A stretch of 64,000 bases of DNA from Isoptericola luteus (GCF_020297055.1 NZ_JAIXCQ010000005.1:124001-188000), one strand, 5' to 3'. Numbered from the stretch's first letter, positions 28,240-37,468 are shown. Translations and numbers: made by a program. The notes: generated by a model from the letters alone, not told the origin.

Positions 28240-28245
28240 CCGGTC

Positions 28246-28251
28246 ATCGTG
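28246..28251 (-). promoter_or_regulatory. -10 element of leaderless type for the methyltransferase gene
   Basis: CACGAT on the minus strand (complement of 28246-28251) ends 6 nt before the ATG. It sits 7 bp from the divergent rpsA -35 box, so the two promoters share space. Confidence 0.45.
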
Positions 28252-28258
28252 GCACGCG

Positions 28259-28287
28259 TTGACCCTCAGGTGCCGCGCCGATAGGAT
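28259..28287 (+). promoter_or_regulatory. rpsA promoter with consensus -35 and -10
   Basis: TTGACC (28259-28264), a 17-nt spacer and TAGGAT (28282-28287) make the best sigma70-type promoter in the window. Transcription would start near 28294 and give a leader of about 130 nt before ATG 28423. A long leader is expected for a ribosomal protein gene under feedback control, though no known element is recognised. Confidence 0.75.
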
Positions 28288-28422
28288 GTCTCGCGGTGCA
28301 GTGCGCCTCTGTGCGCCCGTGACCTTCCGCCGGCAGGCCTCGTCCCGTCGGACGGTCGACCCACGGTCCTGTACCACGACCCTGACCGCACTACGTCCTG
28401 TCCGCATCGGAGCATCTACTCA

Positions 28423-29931
28423 ATGACCATCTCCACCACGAAGTCCGCCCCGCAGGTTGCCGTCAACGACATCGGCACCGAGGAGGACTTCCTTGCCGCC
28501 GTCGACGCCACCATCAAGTACTTCAACGATGGTGACATCGTCGAAGGCACGATCGTCAAGGTCGACCGCGACGAGGTACTCCTCGACATCGGCTACAAGA
28601 CCGAGGGCGTCATCCCCTCCCGCGAGCTCTCGATCAAGCACGACGTCGACCCCGGCGAGGTCGTCGCCGTCGGCGACGCCGTCGAGGCGCTCGTCCTCCA
28701 GAAGGAGGACAAGGAGGGTCGTCTGATCCTGTCCAAGAAGCGCGCCCAGTACGAGCGCGCCTGGGGCACGATCGAGAAGATCAAGGAGGAGGACGGCGTC
28801 GTCACCGGCACCGTCATCGAGGTCGTCAAGGGTGGCCTCATCCTCGACATCGGTCTGCGTGGCTTCCTCCCCGCCTCCCTGGTGGAGATGCGTCGCGTCC
28901 GCGACCTCGCGCCGTACGTCGGCAAGGAGATCGAGGCCAAGATCATCGAGCTCGACAAGAACCGCAACAACGTGGTCCTGTCGCGCCGTGCCTGGCTCGA
29001 GCAGACGCAGTCCGAGGTCCGCTCCACCTTCCTGCAGACCCTGCAGAAGGGCCAGGTGCGCCCCGGTGTCGTCTCGTCGATCGTCAACTTCGGTGCGTTC
29101 GTCGACCTGGGCGGCGTGGACGGCCTCGTGCACGTCTCCGAGCTGTCCTGGAAGCACATCGACCACCCGTCCGAGGTCGTCGAGGTCGGCCAGGAGGTCA
29201 CCGTCGAGGTGCTCGACGTCGACCACGACCGCGAGCGCGTCTCCCTGTCGCTGAAGGCGACGCAGGAGGACCCGTGGCAGGCCTTCGCCCGCACGCACGC
29301 CATCGGCCAGGTCGTGCCCGGCAAGGTCACCAAGCTGGTGCCGTTCGGTGCGTTCGTCCGCGTGGAGGACGGCATCGAGGGTCTCGTGCACATCTCGGAG
29401 CTGGCCGTGCGCCACGTCGAGCTGCCCGAGCAGGTCGTCAGCGTCGGTGCCGAGGTCTTCGTCAAGGTCATCGACATCGACCTCGAGCGTCGTCGCATCT
29501 CGCTGTCGCTCAAGCAGGCCAACGAGGGCGTCGACCCCGAGTCGGAGGACTTCGACCCCGCGCTGTACGGCATGGCGGCCGAGTACGACGAGAACGGCGA
29601 GTACAAGTACCCCGAGGGCTTCGACCCGGAGACCAACGAGTGGCTCGAGGGCTTCGAGTCGCAGCGTGAGGCCTGGGAGGCCGAGTACGCCAAGGCCCAC
29701 GCGCGGTGGGAGTCCCACCGCGAGCAGGTCCGCGCGGCCATCTCGGCCGACGCCGACGCCGCGGTGAGCGACGCCGTGCCGAGCGGGAGCTCCTCCTCCT
29801 CCTCGTCCTCGTCGTCCTCCTCGTCGTCCTCGGCGTCGTCGTACTCCTCGGCTCCGGCCCAGGAGGCCACCGGCACCCTGGCCTCGGACGAGGCGCTCGC
29901 GGCGCTTCGCGAGAAGCTCACCGGGAACTGA
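28423..29931 (+). CDS. rpsA: 30S ribosomal protein S1
   Basis: Binds mRNA on the small subunit and helps initiation on structured messages. The 502-residue protein has four S1 repeats (about residues 38-105, 125-190, 210-280 and 295-365), as usual in actinobacteria. The third and fourth repeats carry GVVSSIVNFGAFVDLGGVDGLVHVSELSW and GKVTKLVPFGAFVRVEDGIEGLVHISEL. The C-terminal tail has an almost pure Ser tract of about 17 residues (TCC/TCG codons, 29789-29850) followed by Ser/Ala/Tyr and a short helix (ASDEALAALREKL). ATG 28423 follows GGAG by about 12 nt. The gene has its own promoter and a strong terminator. Confidence 0.97.
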   Translation: MTISTTKSAPQVAVNDIGTEEDFLAAVDATIKYFNDGDIVEGTIVKVDRDEVLLDIGYKTEGVIPSRELSIKHDVDPGEVVAVGDAVEALVLQKEDKEGRLILSKKRAQYERAWGTIEKIKEEDGVVTGTVIEVVKGGLILDIGLRGFLPASLVEMRRVRDLAPYVGKEIEAKIIELDKNRNNVVLSRRAWLEQTQSEVRSTFLQTLQKGQVRPGVVSSIVNFGAFVDLGGVDGLVHVSELSWKHIDHPSEVVEVGQEVTVEVLDVDHDRERVSLSLKATQEDPWQAFARTHAIGQVVPGKVTKLVPFGAFVRVEDGIEGLVHISELAVRHVELPEQVVSVGAEVFVKVIDIDLERRRISLSLKQANEGVDPESEDFDPALYGMAAEYDENGEYKYPEGFDPETNEWLEGFESQREAWEAEYAKAHARWESHREQVRAAISADADAAVSDAVPSGSSSSSSSSSSSSSSSASSYSSAPAQEATGTLASDEALAALREKLTGN

Positions 29932-29969
29932 TCCCGGCCGGCCGCCGACGCGGCCGGTGAGTGTCTGAC

Positions 29970-30003
29970 GCAGGCCCGTCACCCCTCGGGGTGGCGGGCC
30001 TGC
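29970..30003. terminator. Strong hairpin after rpsA
   Basis: GCAGGCCCGTCACCC (from 29970) pairs with GGGTGGCGGGCCTGC (29989-30003) with one G-U pair. It lies between convergent rpsA and the ABC exporter gene and can act both ways. Confidence 0.75.
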
Positions 30004-30089
30004 GTCGTGCCCGGCGGCGAGCTGTCAGGGCGTGGTGCGTGAATGCGTGCACGTGGCCCTGACCGCAGGGACGGGGCAGGCCTGGGCGG

Positions 30090-31988
30090 CTACTGCGGGT
30101 CCGCGAACTGGGTGCGGTAGAGCTCGGCGTAGAGGCCGCCGCGGGCGAGCAGCTCCGGGTGGGTGCCGCGCTCGACGACACGGCCGGCCTCCAGGACCAC
30201 GATCGAGTCCGCCGCGCGGACGGTCGACAGCCGGTGCGCGATGACGACAGAGGTGCGTCCTGCGAGGGCCTCGTCGAGAGCTGCCTGGACCGCGGCCTCG
30301 GACTCCGAGTCCAGGTGCGCCGTCGCCTCGTCCAGCACGACGACGTCCGGGGCGCGCAGGAGCAGCCGGGCGATCGCCAGCCGCTGGCGCTCGCCTCCGG
30401 AGAGGCGGTAGCCACGGTCGCCGACGACGGTCTCGAGCCCTTCGGGCAGGCGGGCGACGAGATCCCAGATGCGGGCCTGGCGCAGCACACGCTCCAGGTC
30501 GGCGTCGGAAGCCTCCGGCCGGACGAACCGCAGGTTGGCGGCCACGGTGTCGTGGAACAGGTGCGCCTCCTGGGAGACCACGCCCACGGTGGCGCGCAGG
30601 GACGCCGCGGTGACGTCGCGCAGGTCCTGCCCCGCCAGGCGCACGGCGCCGGACGTCGGGTCGTACATGCGCGAGACGAGCTGGGAGACGGTCGTCTTGC
30701 CGGCGCCCGACGGCCCGACGAGCGCCACCATCGCCCCGGCCGGGACGGTGAACGAGACGTCCCGGAGGGTGTCCTCGGTGGGATCGGCGCGCAGAGCCGC
30801 CACCGACTCGAGCGAGGCGAGCGAGACCTCGTCGGCGCCGGGATACCGGAACGTCACGGCGTCGAGCTCGAGCGACGCCCCGCGGTCGGCCACGGCGGTG
30901 CGCAGGTCCGTGGCGCCCGGGCGCTCCGCGACGGTGGGCTCGAGGTCGAGCACCTCGAGCACGCGCTCGAAGCTCACGAGGGCGGTCATGACGTCCACCT
31001 GGACGTTCGACATCCCGGCCAGGGGTCCGTAGAGCCGCCCCAGGTAGGCGGTGAGCGCGACGACGGTGCCGACGGTCAGCTGGCCGGAGATCGCCTGGAG
31101 CCCACCGAGACCGTAGACGACGGCGATGGCCAGCGATGCCAGTGTGGTGAGCCCGACGCGGAACCAGGTGCCGAGCAGGGCGGTGCGCACCCCGAGGTCG
31201 CGCAGGCGGCGCACCTGCCCGGCGTACCGCTCCGACTCCAGCGCCGGGTCGCCGAAGACCTTGACGAGGTGTGCGCCCGCGACGTTGAAGCGCTCGTTCA
31301 TCATCTGGCCGGCGTCCGCGTTGAGCTCGTAGCCGGTGCGGGCCAGCGAGGCGAGCCGCCGGCCGAACCACCGTGCCGGGAGCACGAACGCGGGCACCAG
31401 CACGAGGGACAGGAGGGTGAGCTGCCACGACATCACGAGCATCGCGGCCAGCGTGAAGGCGATCGTCAGGCCGTTGGAGACGACGGTCTGCAGCGTGGAG
31501 GTGAAGGCCTGCTGGGCGCCGAGGACGTCGCCGTTGAGGCGCTGCACCAGGGCCCCGGTCCGGGCCCGGGCGAAGAACGCCAGCGGCATCCGCTGGACGT
31601 GGTCGAAGACGGCGGTGCGCAGGTCGAGGATGAGTCCCTCGCCGACCTGTGCGGACAACCAGCGTTCCGCGACGGCGAGGCCGGCCGTCGCGAGCGCGAT
31701 GCCCCCCGCGGCCGCCGCGAGGGCGACGACCAGTCCCCGGTCCCCGGTGGCGATGCCGTCGTCGATGAGGCGGCGGAACAGCAGCGGCGTCACCGCCCCG
31801 GCGGCGGCGCTGAGGCCGAGGAGCAGCACGAACACCGTGAGCCGTCCGCGGTAGGGGCGTGCGAAGGCGAGGATCCGGCGCATGGTGCCGCCACCCAGCC
31901 GGTGGTCCTTGACGGAGGCGTCGCCGAGGAAGGACCGCATCGTGCGGCCCCCGCCGCCGCCGGGTCTGTGGCCGAGTGGCGTGCTCAT
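30090..31988 (-). CDS. ABC exporter, single half-transporter (homodimer type)
   Basis: A 632-residue half-transporter. A six-helix membrane domain (about residues 35-330) is followed by an ATPase domain. Walker A is GPSGAGKTT, the signature LSGGERQ, Walker B VVVLDEATAHLD with catalytic Glu, and the switch His in IAHRLST. All are canonical, unlike the exporter pair at 3145-6869, so this one can work as a homodimer. The first 30 residues are Gly-rich and not conserved. ATG 31988 is preceded by a minus-strand TAGTGT at 7 nt. It is divergent from coaE with a 35-nt gap. The substrate is unknown. Confidence 0.9.
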   Translation of the reverse strand: MSTPLGHRPGGGGGRTMRSFLGDASVKDHRLGGGTMRRILAFARPYRGRLTVFVLLLGLSAAAGAVTPLLFRRLIDDGIATGDRGLVVALAAAAGGIALATAGLAVAERWLSAQVGEGLILDLRTAVFDHVQRMPLAFFARARTGALVQRLNGDVLGAQQAFTSTLQTVVSNGLTIAFTLAAMLVMSWQLTLLSLVLVPAFVLPARWFGRRLASLARTGYELNADAGQMMNERFNVAGAHLVKVFGDPALESERYAGQVRRLRDLGVRTALLGTWFRVGLTTLASLAIAVVYGLGGLQAISGQLTVGTVVALTAYLGRLYGPLAGMSNVQVDVMTALVSFERVLEVLDLEPTVAERPGATDLRTAVADRGASLELDAVTFRYPGADEVSLASLESVAALRADPTEDTLRDVSFTVPAGAMVALVGPSGAGKTTVSQLVSRMYDPTSGAVRLAGQDLRDVTAASLRATVGVVSQEAHLFHDTVAANLRFVRPEASDADLERVLRQARIWDLVARLPEGLETVVGDRGYRLSGGERQRLAIARLLLRAPDVVVLDEATAHLDSESEAAVQAALDEALAGRTSVVIAHRLSTVRAADSIVVLEAGRVVERGTHPELLARGGLYAELYRTQFADPQ

Positions 31989-31995
31989 GGCGGGA

Positions 31996-32016
31996 ACACT
32001 ACGCCCGGGGCAGGAT
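31996..32016. promoter_or_regulatory. Divergent leaderless promoters of the ABC exporter gene and coaE
   Basis: Minus strand: TAGTGT (complement of 31996-32001), 7 nt before the ABC ATG. Plus strand: CAGGAT (32011-32016), 7 nt before coaE ATG 32024. The whole intergenic region is 35 nt, so the -35 zone of each promoter lies over the other gene's start. Confidence 0.55.
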
Positions 32017-32023
32017 GGTCCTC

Positions 32024-32659
32024 ATGCTCCGCATCGGTCTCACCGGCGGCATCGCCGCCGGCAAGTCAGTCGTCGCCCGTCACCTCGCCGAGCGCGGGGC
32101 CGTCGTCGTGGACCACGACGTCCTTGCCCGCGAGGTGGTCGGGCCGGGCACCGTGGGCCTCGAGGAGGTCGTCGAGGCGTTCGGCGAGAGCGTGCTCGCG
32201 CCGGACGGATCGCTCGACCGTGCGGCGCTCGGCCGGGTCGTCTTCGACGACGCGGACGCCCGCGCCCGGCTGGAGGGGATCCTGCACCCCGAGATCCGCC
32301 GGATCGCCGCGGAGCGCGAGGCGCAGGCCGGGGCGGCGGACGACCGCGCCGTGGTGGTGCACGACATCCCGCTCCTGCTCGAGACCGGACAGGCGGACCA
32401 CTTCCACCTGCTGGTCGTGGTGCACGCACCGGCCGAGCAGCGGGTCGCCCGCCTCGTCGACGGCCGCGGCATGGACGAGAAGTCGGCCCGTGCCAGGGTG
32501 GCGGCGCAGGCGTCGGACGACGAGCGGCTCGCCGTCGCGGACGTGACGTTGGACGGCAGCGGCACCGAGGACGAGCTGCGCGGCCGCGTGGACGAGCTGT
32601 GGTCGAGGCTCGAGCGGGAGGTCGACGAGGAGTCCGCCGCCGCCGCGGCGCGCGCCTGA
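32024..32659 (+). CDS. coaE: Dephospho-CoA kinase CoaE
   Basis: Phosphorylates dephospho-CoA in the last step of coenzyme A synthesis. The 211-residue protein is a P-loop kinase with [20 protein letters not shown] at the start, [19 protein letters not shown] and [12 protein letters not shown]. It lacks the extra C-terminal GrpB-like domain that some actinobacterial CoaE proteins carry. ATG 32024 follows the leaderless -10. The gene lies between rpsA and uvrB, the same order as in mycobacteria. uvrB has its own promoter 46 nt downstream. Confidence 0.95.
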   Translation: MLRIGLTGGIAAGKSVVARHLAERGAVVVDHDVLAREVVGPGTVGLEEVVEAFGESVLAPDGSLDRAALGRVVFDDADARARLEGILHPEIRRIAAEREAQAGAADDRAVVVHDIPLLLETGQADHFHLLVVVHAPAEQRVARLVDGRGMDEKSARARVAAQASDDERLAVADVTLDGSGTEDELRGRVDELWSRLEREVDEESAAAAARA

Positions 32660-32693
32660 CGCCTGTCGATCCCGGAGCGTCGGTGGCGGGCCG

Positions 32694-32699
32694 TACGGT
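32694..32699 (+). promoter_or_regulatory. -10 element of leaderless type before uvrB
   Basis: TACGGT ends 6 nt before ATG 32706. No LexA (SOS) box of the usual actinobacterial form is seen nearby. Confidence 0.55.
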
Positions 32700-32705
32700 G
32701 GTTCC

Positions 32706-34817
32706 ATGCGACCCGTCACCGACCTGCAGCGCGCCGTGGCCCCCTTCGAGGTGGTCTCGGAGTTCCAGCCCTCGGGCGACCAGCCGGGCGCCATCGACCA
32801 GCTCTCGTCCCGCATCCAGGCGGGGGAGAAGGACGTGGTGCTGCTGGGCGCGACGGGCACCGGCAAGAGCGCGACCACCGCGTGGCTCATCGAGAAGCTG
32901 CAGCGCCCCACGCTGGTCATGGCGCCGAACAAGACCCTCGCCGCCCAGCTGGCGACCGAGTTCCGCGAGCTGCTCCCGAACAACGCCGTCGAGTACTTCG
33001 TGTCGTACTACGACTACTACCAGCCCGAGGCGTACATCGCGCAGACGGACACGTACATCGAGAAGGACTCGTCGATCAACGACGAGGTCGAACGACTGCG
33101 CCACTCGGCGACGTCGTCCCTGCTCACCCGGCGCGACGTCGTCGTGGTCGCGTCCGTCTCGTGCATCTACGGACTGGGCACGCCGCAGGAGTACGTGGAC
33201 CGGATGGTCCGCCTGGACGTCGGCGACGTCGTGGACCGGGACGACATGCTGCGCCGGTTCGTCCAGATGCAGTACACGCGCAACGACGTCGCGTTCACGC
33301 GGGGCACCTTCCGCGTGCGGGGGGACACCGTCGAGATCATCCCGGTGTACGAGGAGCTCGCGGTACGCATCGAGATGTTCGGCGACGAGATCGAGTCGAT
33401 CCAGACGCTGCACCCCTTGACGGGCGAGGTCGTCCGCAACGAGCAGAGCGTGTACCTGTTCCCGGCCACCCACTATGTGGCCGGGCCGGAACGCATGGAG
33501 CGGGCGATCGGCGGCATCGAGGCGGAGCTGACCGAGCGGCTTGCGGAGCTGGAGCGGCAGAACAAGCTTCTCGAGGCGCAGCGGCTGCGCATGCGCACCA
33601 CGTACGACATCGAGATGATGCGCCAGATCGGCACCTGCAGCGGGATCGAGAACTACTCGCGGCACATCGACGGGCGCGCCGCGGGCACGGCACCCCACAC
33701 GCTCCTCGACTACTTCCCCGAGGACTTCCTGCTGGTGATCGACGAGTCGCACGTCACGGTGCCGCAGATCGGGGCGATGTTCGAGGGCGACATGTCGCGC
33801 AAGCGGTCCCTCGTCGAGCACGGGTTCCGCCTGCCGAGCGCGATGGACAACCGGCCGTTGCGCTGGGAGGAGTTCGTCGAGCGCATCGGGCAGACGGTCT
33901 ACCTGTCGGCCACGCCCGGCGCCTACGAGATGTCGATGTCGGACGGCGTGGTGGAGCAGATCATCCGGCCCACGGGCCTGGTGGACCCCCAGGTGGTGGT
34001 CAAGCCCACGACGGGGCAGATCGACGACCTGCTGCACGAGATCCGTGAGCGTGTCGAGCGGGACGAGCGCGTGCTGGTCACGACCCTGACGAAGAAGATG
34101 GCCGAGGACCTCACCGACTACTTCCTCGAGAAGGACGTGCGGGTGCGCTACCTGCACTCCGAGGTCGACACGCTGCGCCGTGTCGAGCTGCTGCGCGAGC
34201 TGCGGCTGGGGGAGTACGACGTCCTGGTCGGCATCAACCTGCTGCGCGAGGGCCTCGACCTGCCGGAGGTCTCCCTGGTGGCGATCCTCGACGCCGACAA
34301 GGAGGGGTTCCTGCGCTCGGAGCGCTCGCTCATCCAGACGATCGGGCGCGCGGCCCGTCACGTCACCGGCGAGGTGCACATGTACGCGGACAAGATCACG
34401 CCCGCGATGCGGTTCGCCATCGACGAGACCACGCGACGGCGAGAGAAGCAGGTCGCCTACAACCTCGAGCGCGGGCTCGACCCGCAGCCGCTGCGCAAGA
34501 AGATCGCGGACGTCACGGACATGCTGGCGCGCGAGGACATCGACACGGCCGAGCTCCTGGCGGGCGGGTACCGCAAGTCGCCGTCGTCGTCGGGCAGGGG
34601 GAAGGCCCCGGTGCCCGGCGGGCCCAAGGAGGGCGCCGTCACCGGGAACCGGCTCGCGGGCGTGGCGGCGGGCGAGCTGGCCGAGCTCATCCAGGAGCTC
34701 AGCGACCAGATGCACGCCGCCGCGGCCGAGCTGCAGTTCGAGGTGGCCGCGCGGCTCCGGGACGAGATCAGCGGGCTCAAGAAGGAGCTCCGGCAGATGC
34801 AGGCCGCCACGTCCTGA
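32706..34817 (+). CDS. uvrB: Excinuclease ABC subunit B
   Basis: Helicase-like damage-checking subunit of nucleotide excision repair that hands the lesion from UvrA to UvrC. The 703-residue protein shows Walker [14 protein letters not shown], the beta-hairpin zone [42 protein letters not shown], the DEAD-type [16 protein letters not shown] and [16 protein letters not shown]. The C-terminal UVR motif ([25 protein letters not shown]) contacts UvrC. The linker before it (about 620-650) is low complexity. ATG 32706 follows the leaderless promoter. uvrA and uvrC are nearby (37.6 and 41.1 kb), so all three subunits lie within 11 kb but in separate transcripts. Confidence 0.97.
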   Translation: MRPVTDLQRAVAPFEVVSEFQPSGDQPGAIDQLSSRIQAGEKDVVLLGATGTGKSATTAWLIEKLQRPTLVMAPNKTLAAQLATEFRELLPNNAVEYFVSYYDYYQPEAYIAQTDTYIEKDSSINDEVERLRHSATSSLLTRRDVVVVASVSCIYGLGTPQEYVDRMVRLDVGDVVDRDDMLRRFVQMQYTRNDVAFTRGTFRVRGDTVEIIPVYEELAVRIEMFGDEIESIQTLHPLTGEVVRNEQSVYLFPATHYVAGPERMERAIGGIEAELTERLAELERQNKLLEAQRLRMRTTYDIEMMRQIGTCSGIENYSRHIDGRAAGTAPHTLLDYFPEDFLLVIDESHVTVPQIGAMFEGDMSRKRSLVEHGFRLPSAMDNRPLRWEEFVERIGQTVYLSATPGAYEMSMSDGVVEQIIRPTGLVDPQVVVKPTTGQIDDLLHEIRERVERDERVLVTTLTKKMAEDLTDYFLEKDVRVRYLHSEVDTLRRVELLRELRLGEYDVLVGINLLREGLDLPEVSLVAILDADKEGFLRSERSLIQTIGRAARHVTGEVHMYADKITPAMRFAIDETTRRREKQVAYNLERGLDPQPLRKKIADVTDMLAREDIDTAELLAGGYRKSPSSSGRGKAPVPGGPKEGAVTGNRLAGVAAGELAELIQELSDQMHAAAAELQFEVAARLRDEISGLKKELRQMQAATS

Positions 34818-34883
34818 CCGGCGCGGGCGAGCCTGACCGGTCCCGGACGACGGCGGCGCGGGCGGACCACGAGCGGCGTCCCG

Positions 34884-34889
34884 TATGCT
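34884..34889 (+). promoter_or_regulatory. -10 element for the riboswitch-terC transcript
   Basis: TATGCT lies just upstream of the riboswitch. Transcription would begin near 34896, at the 5' edge of the aptamer. No -35 box is clear. Confidence 0.5.
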
Positions 34890-34897
34890 GTCCCCTC

Positions 34898-35040
34898 GTT
34901 GAGGGGGAGTACTCCGCAAGCGGTGAGGTCGTCATCACGGCCGGCGTCGACGCCGGTCCGGTCCCACCGGCCTGTGCGTCCGTCGGGCGCCAGGTGGAGA
35001 AGACCTTCGGTGCTCAGTGCTACGTACCGGAGGACTACCC
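34898..35040 (+). promoter_or_regulatory. yybP-ykoY type manganese riboswitch
   Basis: The 143-nt leader of the terC pair carries the hallmarks of the yybP-ykoY aptamer: GGGGGAGTACTCCGC at the 5' side and TACCGGAGGACTACCC at the 3' side, with GC-rich stems between them. This class senses Mn2+ and often sits before TerC-family genes. The 3' conserved segment contains the ribosome binding site GGAGGA (35029-35034), 6 nt before ATG 35041, so ligand binding could open or close translation directly. No intrinsic terminator is visible between aptamer and gene, which also favours translational control. Recognition is from motif memory, not a covariance search. Confidence 0.8.
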
Positions 35041-36084
35041 ATGGATGTGCCCGTCTGGGTCTGGATCGCGACCGTCGTCGTGATCGTCGCGATGCTCGCC
35101 GTCGACTATGTCGGCCACGTGCGGACGCCGCACGCGCCCTCCCTCCGGGAGTCGGCGCTCTGGTCGGCGGCCTACGTGGCCGTCGCCCTCGTCTTCGGCG
35201 TGATCGTGTGGTTGGCCTGGGGCAGTACCTACGGCGGCGAGTACTTCGCCGGGTACATCACCGAGAAGAGCCTGTCGGTCGACAACCTGTTCGTGTTCGT
35301 GCTGATCATGACCAGCTTCCGGGTGCCGCGGGAGTTCCAGCAGCGGGTCCTGCTGATCGGCATCACGATCGCGCTCGTGCTGCGCACCGTCTTCATCTTC
35401 GCCGGTGCCGCGATCATCGCGAACTTCGCCTGGGTCTTCTACGTGTTCGGCGCGTTCCTCATCTGGACGGCGATCAGCCAGGCGCGGTCCGGCACGAGCC
35501 ACGACGAGGAGTTCGAGGAGAACAGCGTGCTGCGCCTGACGCGGCGGCTGTTCCCGACCACCGACTCCTACGTCGGCGACAAGCTGACCACGAAGATCGA
35601 CGGCAAGCGCTACATCACGCCGATGCTCACGGTGATGATCGCGATCGGCAGCGCCGACCTGCTGTTCGCCGTGGACTCCATCCCGGCGATCTTCGGGCTC
35701 ACCCAGGAGACCTACCTCGTCTTCGCTGCCAACGCCTTCTCGCTGCTGGGCCTGCGCCAGCTGTACTTCCTGGTGGACGGACTCCTCGACCGGCTGGTCT
35801 ACCTCAACTACGGCCTGGCGGCGATCCTCGGCTTCATCGGCGTGAAGCTCCTCATCCACGCGATGCACACGAACGAGGTCCCGTTCATCAACGGCGGCCA
35901 GCACATCGAGGTCGTCCCGGAGATCTCCACGGCCGTCTCCCTGGTGTTCATCGTGGTCGTCCTGGCCATCACCACCGTGGCCTCGCTGCTGCGCGACCGC
36001 CACGTCACGCGTGCGAGAGTGGTGGGCGACGCGCCGGACGAGACCTCCACCCCGCAGACCGACTCCCGAGAGGCTGATGCATGA
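35041..36084 (+). CDS. TerC-family membrane protein, first copy
   Basis: A 347-residue membrane protein with about eight or nine helices. Family landmarks are EKSLSVDNLFVFVLIM, RLLFP-type cytoplasmic loop, GSADLLFAVDSIPAIFG and GLRQLYFLVDGLL; the Asp residues in the membrane are typical of metal transport. TerC proteins of the Alx/MeeF/YceF group export manganese and help load exported metalloproteins; older literature links the family to tellurite resistance. The manganese riboswitch in the leader supports a manganese export role. ATG 35041 has GGAGGA at 6 nt. The C-terminus is a short hydrophilic tail. The stop overlaps the start of a second TerC gene (ATGA). Confidence 0.92.
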   Translation: MDVPVWVWIATVVVIVAMLAVDYVGHVRTPHAPSLRESALWSAAYVAVALVFGVIVWLAWGSTYGGEYFAGYITEKSLSVDNLFVFVLIMTSFRVPREFQQRVLLIGITIALVLRTVFIFAGAAIIANFAWVFYVFGAFLIWTAISQARSGTSHDEEFEENSVLRLTRRLFPTTDSYVGDKLTTKIDGKRYITPMLTVMIAIGSADLLFAVDSIPAIFGLTQETYLVFAANAFSLLGLRQLYFLVDGLLDRLVYLNYGLAAILGFIGVKLLIHAMHTNEVPFINGGQHIEVVPEISTAVSLVFIVVVLAITTVASLLRDRHVTRARVVGDAPDETSTPQTDSREADA

Positions 36085-37100
36085 TCCACGAGCTGCCCGT
36101 CTGGTTCGAGGTGGCGTCGCTGTCCACCCTGATCCTCCTGCTGGTCGCCGACCTGCTGATCGTCGCCCGCCGCCCCCACGTGCCGAGCATGAAGGAGAGC
36201 GGCATCTGGGTCGGCTTCTACGTCGGGCTCGCACTCGTCTTCGGCCTGGTCGTGCTCGCGGTCGGCGGCGCGGCGCCCGCGGGGGAGTTCTACGCCGGAT
36301 GGCTCACCGAGTACTCGCTGAGCGTCGACAACCTCTTCGTCTTCGTCATCATCATGTCGAGGTTCGCCGTGCCGCGGCAGCACCAGCAGATGGTGCTGAT
36401 GGTCGGCATCATCATCGCCCTGGTGCTGCGGGCGGCGTTCATCGTCGCCGGAGCGGCGATCCTCGAGCAGTTCGTCTGGGTCTTCTACCTGTTCGGCGCG
36501 TTCCTCGTCTACACGGCGATCAAGCTGGTCGCCGGAGGCGACGACGAGGAGGAGTTCAAGGAGAACGTCGCGATCCGGCTCCTGCGGCGGGTGCTGCCGG
36601 TGAGCAAGGACTACGACGGCGCACGCGTGCGCACGGTGGTGGACGGCAAGAGGATGTTCACCCCGATGGTCGTCGTGTTCGTCGCGATCGGCTCGACCGA
36701 CCTCCTGTTCGCGCTGGACTCGATCCCGGCGATCTTCGGGCTCACGAAGGACCCGTTCATCGTGTTCACGGCGAACCTGTTCGCCCTCATGGGGCTGCGC
36801 CAGCTCTACTTCCTGCTCGGCGGCCTCCTCGAGCGGCTCGTGTACCTGCCGATCGCCCTCGCCGTGATCCTGGGCTTCATCGGGGTCAAGCTCGTCTTCG
36901 AGGCGCTGCACACGAACACCGTGCCGTTCATCAACGGCGGGCAGCACGTGCAGTGGGCGCCCGAGATCCCGATCTGGCTGTCGCTGACGGTGATCCTCGG
37001 CTCGATCGGCATCGCCACGGTCGCGAGCCTGCTCAAGACGAAGCGGTCGGCGGCCCTCGAGTCCGCGCGGGAGTCTGCGGACGTCTCCGACCAGCCCTGA
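36081..37100 (+). CDS. TerC-family membrane protein, second copy
   Basis: A 339-residue paralogue of the gene just upstream. The same blocks are present (TEYSLSVDNLFVFVIIM, GSTDLLFALDSIPAIFG, GLRQLYFLLGGLLERLVYLP), and NTVPFINGGQHV near the end is shared almost word for word, pointing to tandem duplication followed by divergence. It is translationally coupled to the first copy by the 4-nt ATGA overlap and so falls under the same riboswitch. The two proteins could form a hetero-oligomer or differ in metal preference; the sequence does not decide. A bidirectional hairpin follows. Confidence 0.92.
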   Translation: MIHELPVWFEVASLSTLILLLVADLLIVARRPHVPSMKESGIWVGFYVGLALVFGLVVLAVGGAAPAGEFYAGWLTEYSLSVDNLFVFVIIMSRFAVPRQHQQMVLMVGIIIALVLRAAFIVAGAAILEQFVWVFYLFGAFLVYTAIKLVAGGDDEEEFKENVAIRLLRRVLPVSKDYDGARVRTVVDGKRMFTPMVVVFVAIGSTDLLFALDSIPAIFGLTKDPFIVFTANLFALMGLRQLYFLLGGLLERLVYLPIALAVILGFIGVKLVFEALHTNTVPFINGGQHVQWAPEIPIWLSLTVILGSIGIATVASLLKTKRSAALESARESADVSDQP

Positions 37101-37113
37101 GGCCGGGCCGTGC

Positions 37114-37163
37114 CACGACGGCCGGTCCCCGGGCGGTACGCCGCCTGAGGACCGGCCGTCGTG
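37114..37163. terminator. 15-bp bidirectional hairpin between terC and yciI-like genes
   Basis: CACGACGGCCGGTCC (37114-37128) pairs perfectly with GGACCGGCCGTCGTG (37149-37163). The genes on either side are convergent, so it should stop both. Confidence 0.75.
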
Positions 37164-37164
37164 C

Positions 37165-37461
37165 TCAGCGGGCGAAGCCGCCGATCACCGGCACCCACTC
37201 GCGCGCGGAACGGTCCGCGAGGAGGCCAGCTCGGCGGAAGGGGTCCTCGTCGAGCACGCGGAGCGCAGTCGTGACGTCCTCCGCCTCGACGACGAGCAGC
37301 GCGCCGGCCGGTGCGCCGTCCGGCGAGGGCGGCAGCGGTCCGGAGACGTGGAGCACGCCCTGGGCGTGCAGCTCGCCCAGGAAGGCCCGGTGATCGGGGC
37401 GCACGTCGTCCAGGCGGGCGGCGTCCGACACGTAGACGTAGGTGACTGCGAAGACGGCCAT
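37165..37461 (-). CDS. YciI-like small protein
   Basis: A 98-residue protein that fits the YciI family (dimeric alpha-beta barrel): MAVFAVTYVYV, then RPDHRAFLGELHAQGVLHVSGPLPP with the conserved Asp-His pair, and VLDEDPFRRAGLLADRSAREWVPVIG. The family's function is uncertain; the Asp-His pair suggests an enzyme or small-ligand binder. ATG at 37461 is chosen because it gives the usual family length and has a minus-strand TTTGAT at 7 nt. It is divergent from uvrA and convergent with terC. Confidence 0.8.
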   Translation of the reverse strand: MAVFAVTYVYVSDAARLDDVRPDHRAFLGELHAQGVLHVSGPLPPSPDGAPAGALLVVEAEDVTTALRVLDEDPFRRAGLLADRSAREWVPVIGGFAR

Positions 37462-37468
37462 GACCGGC

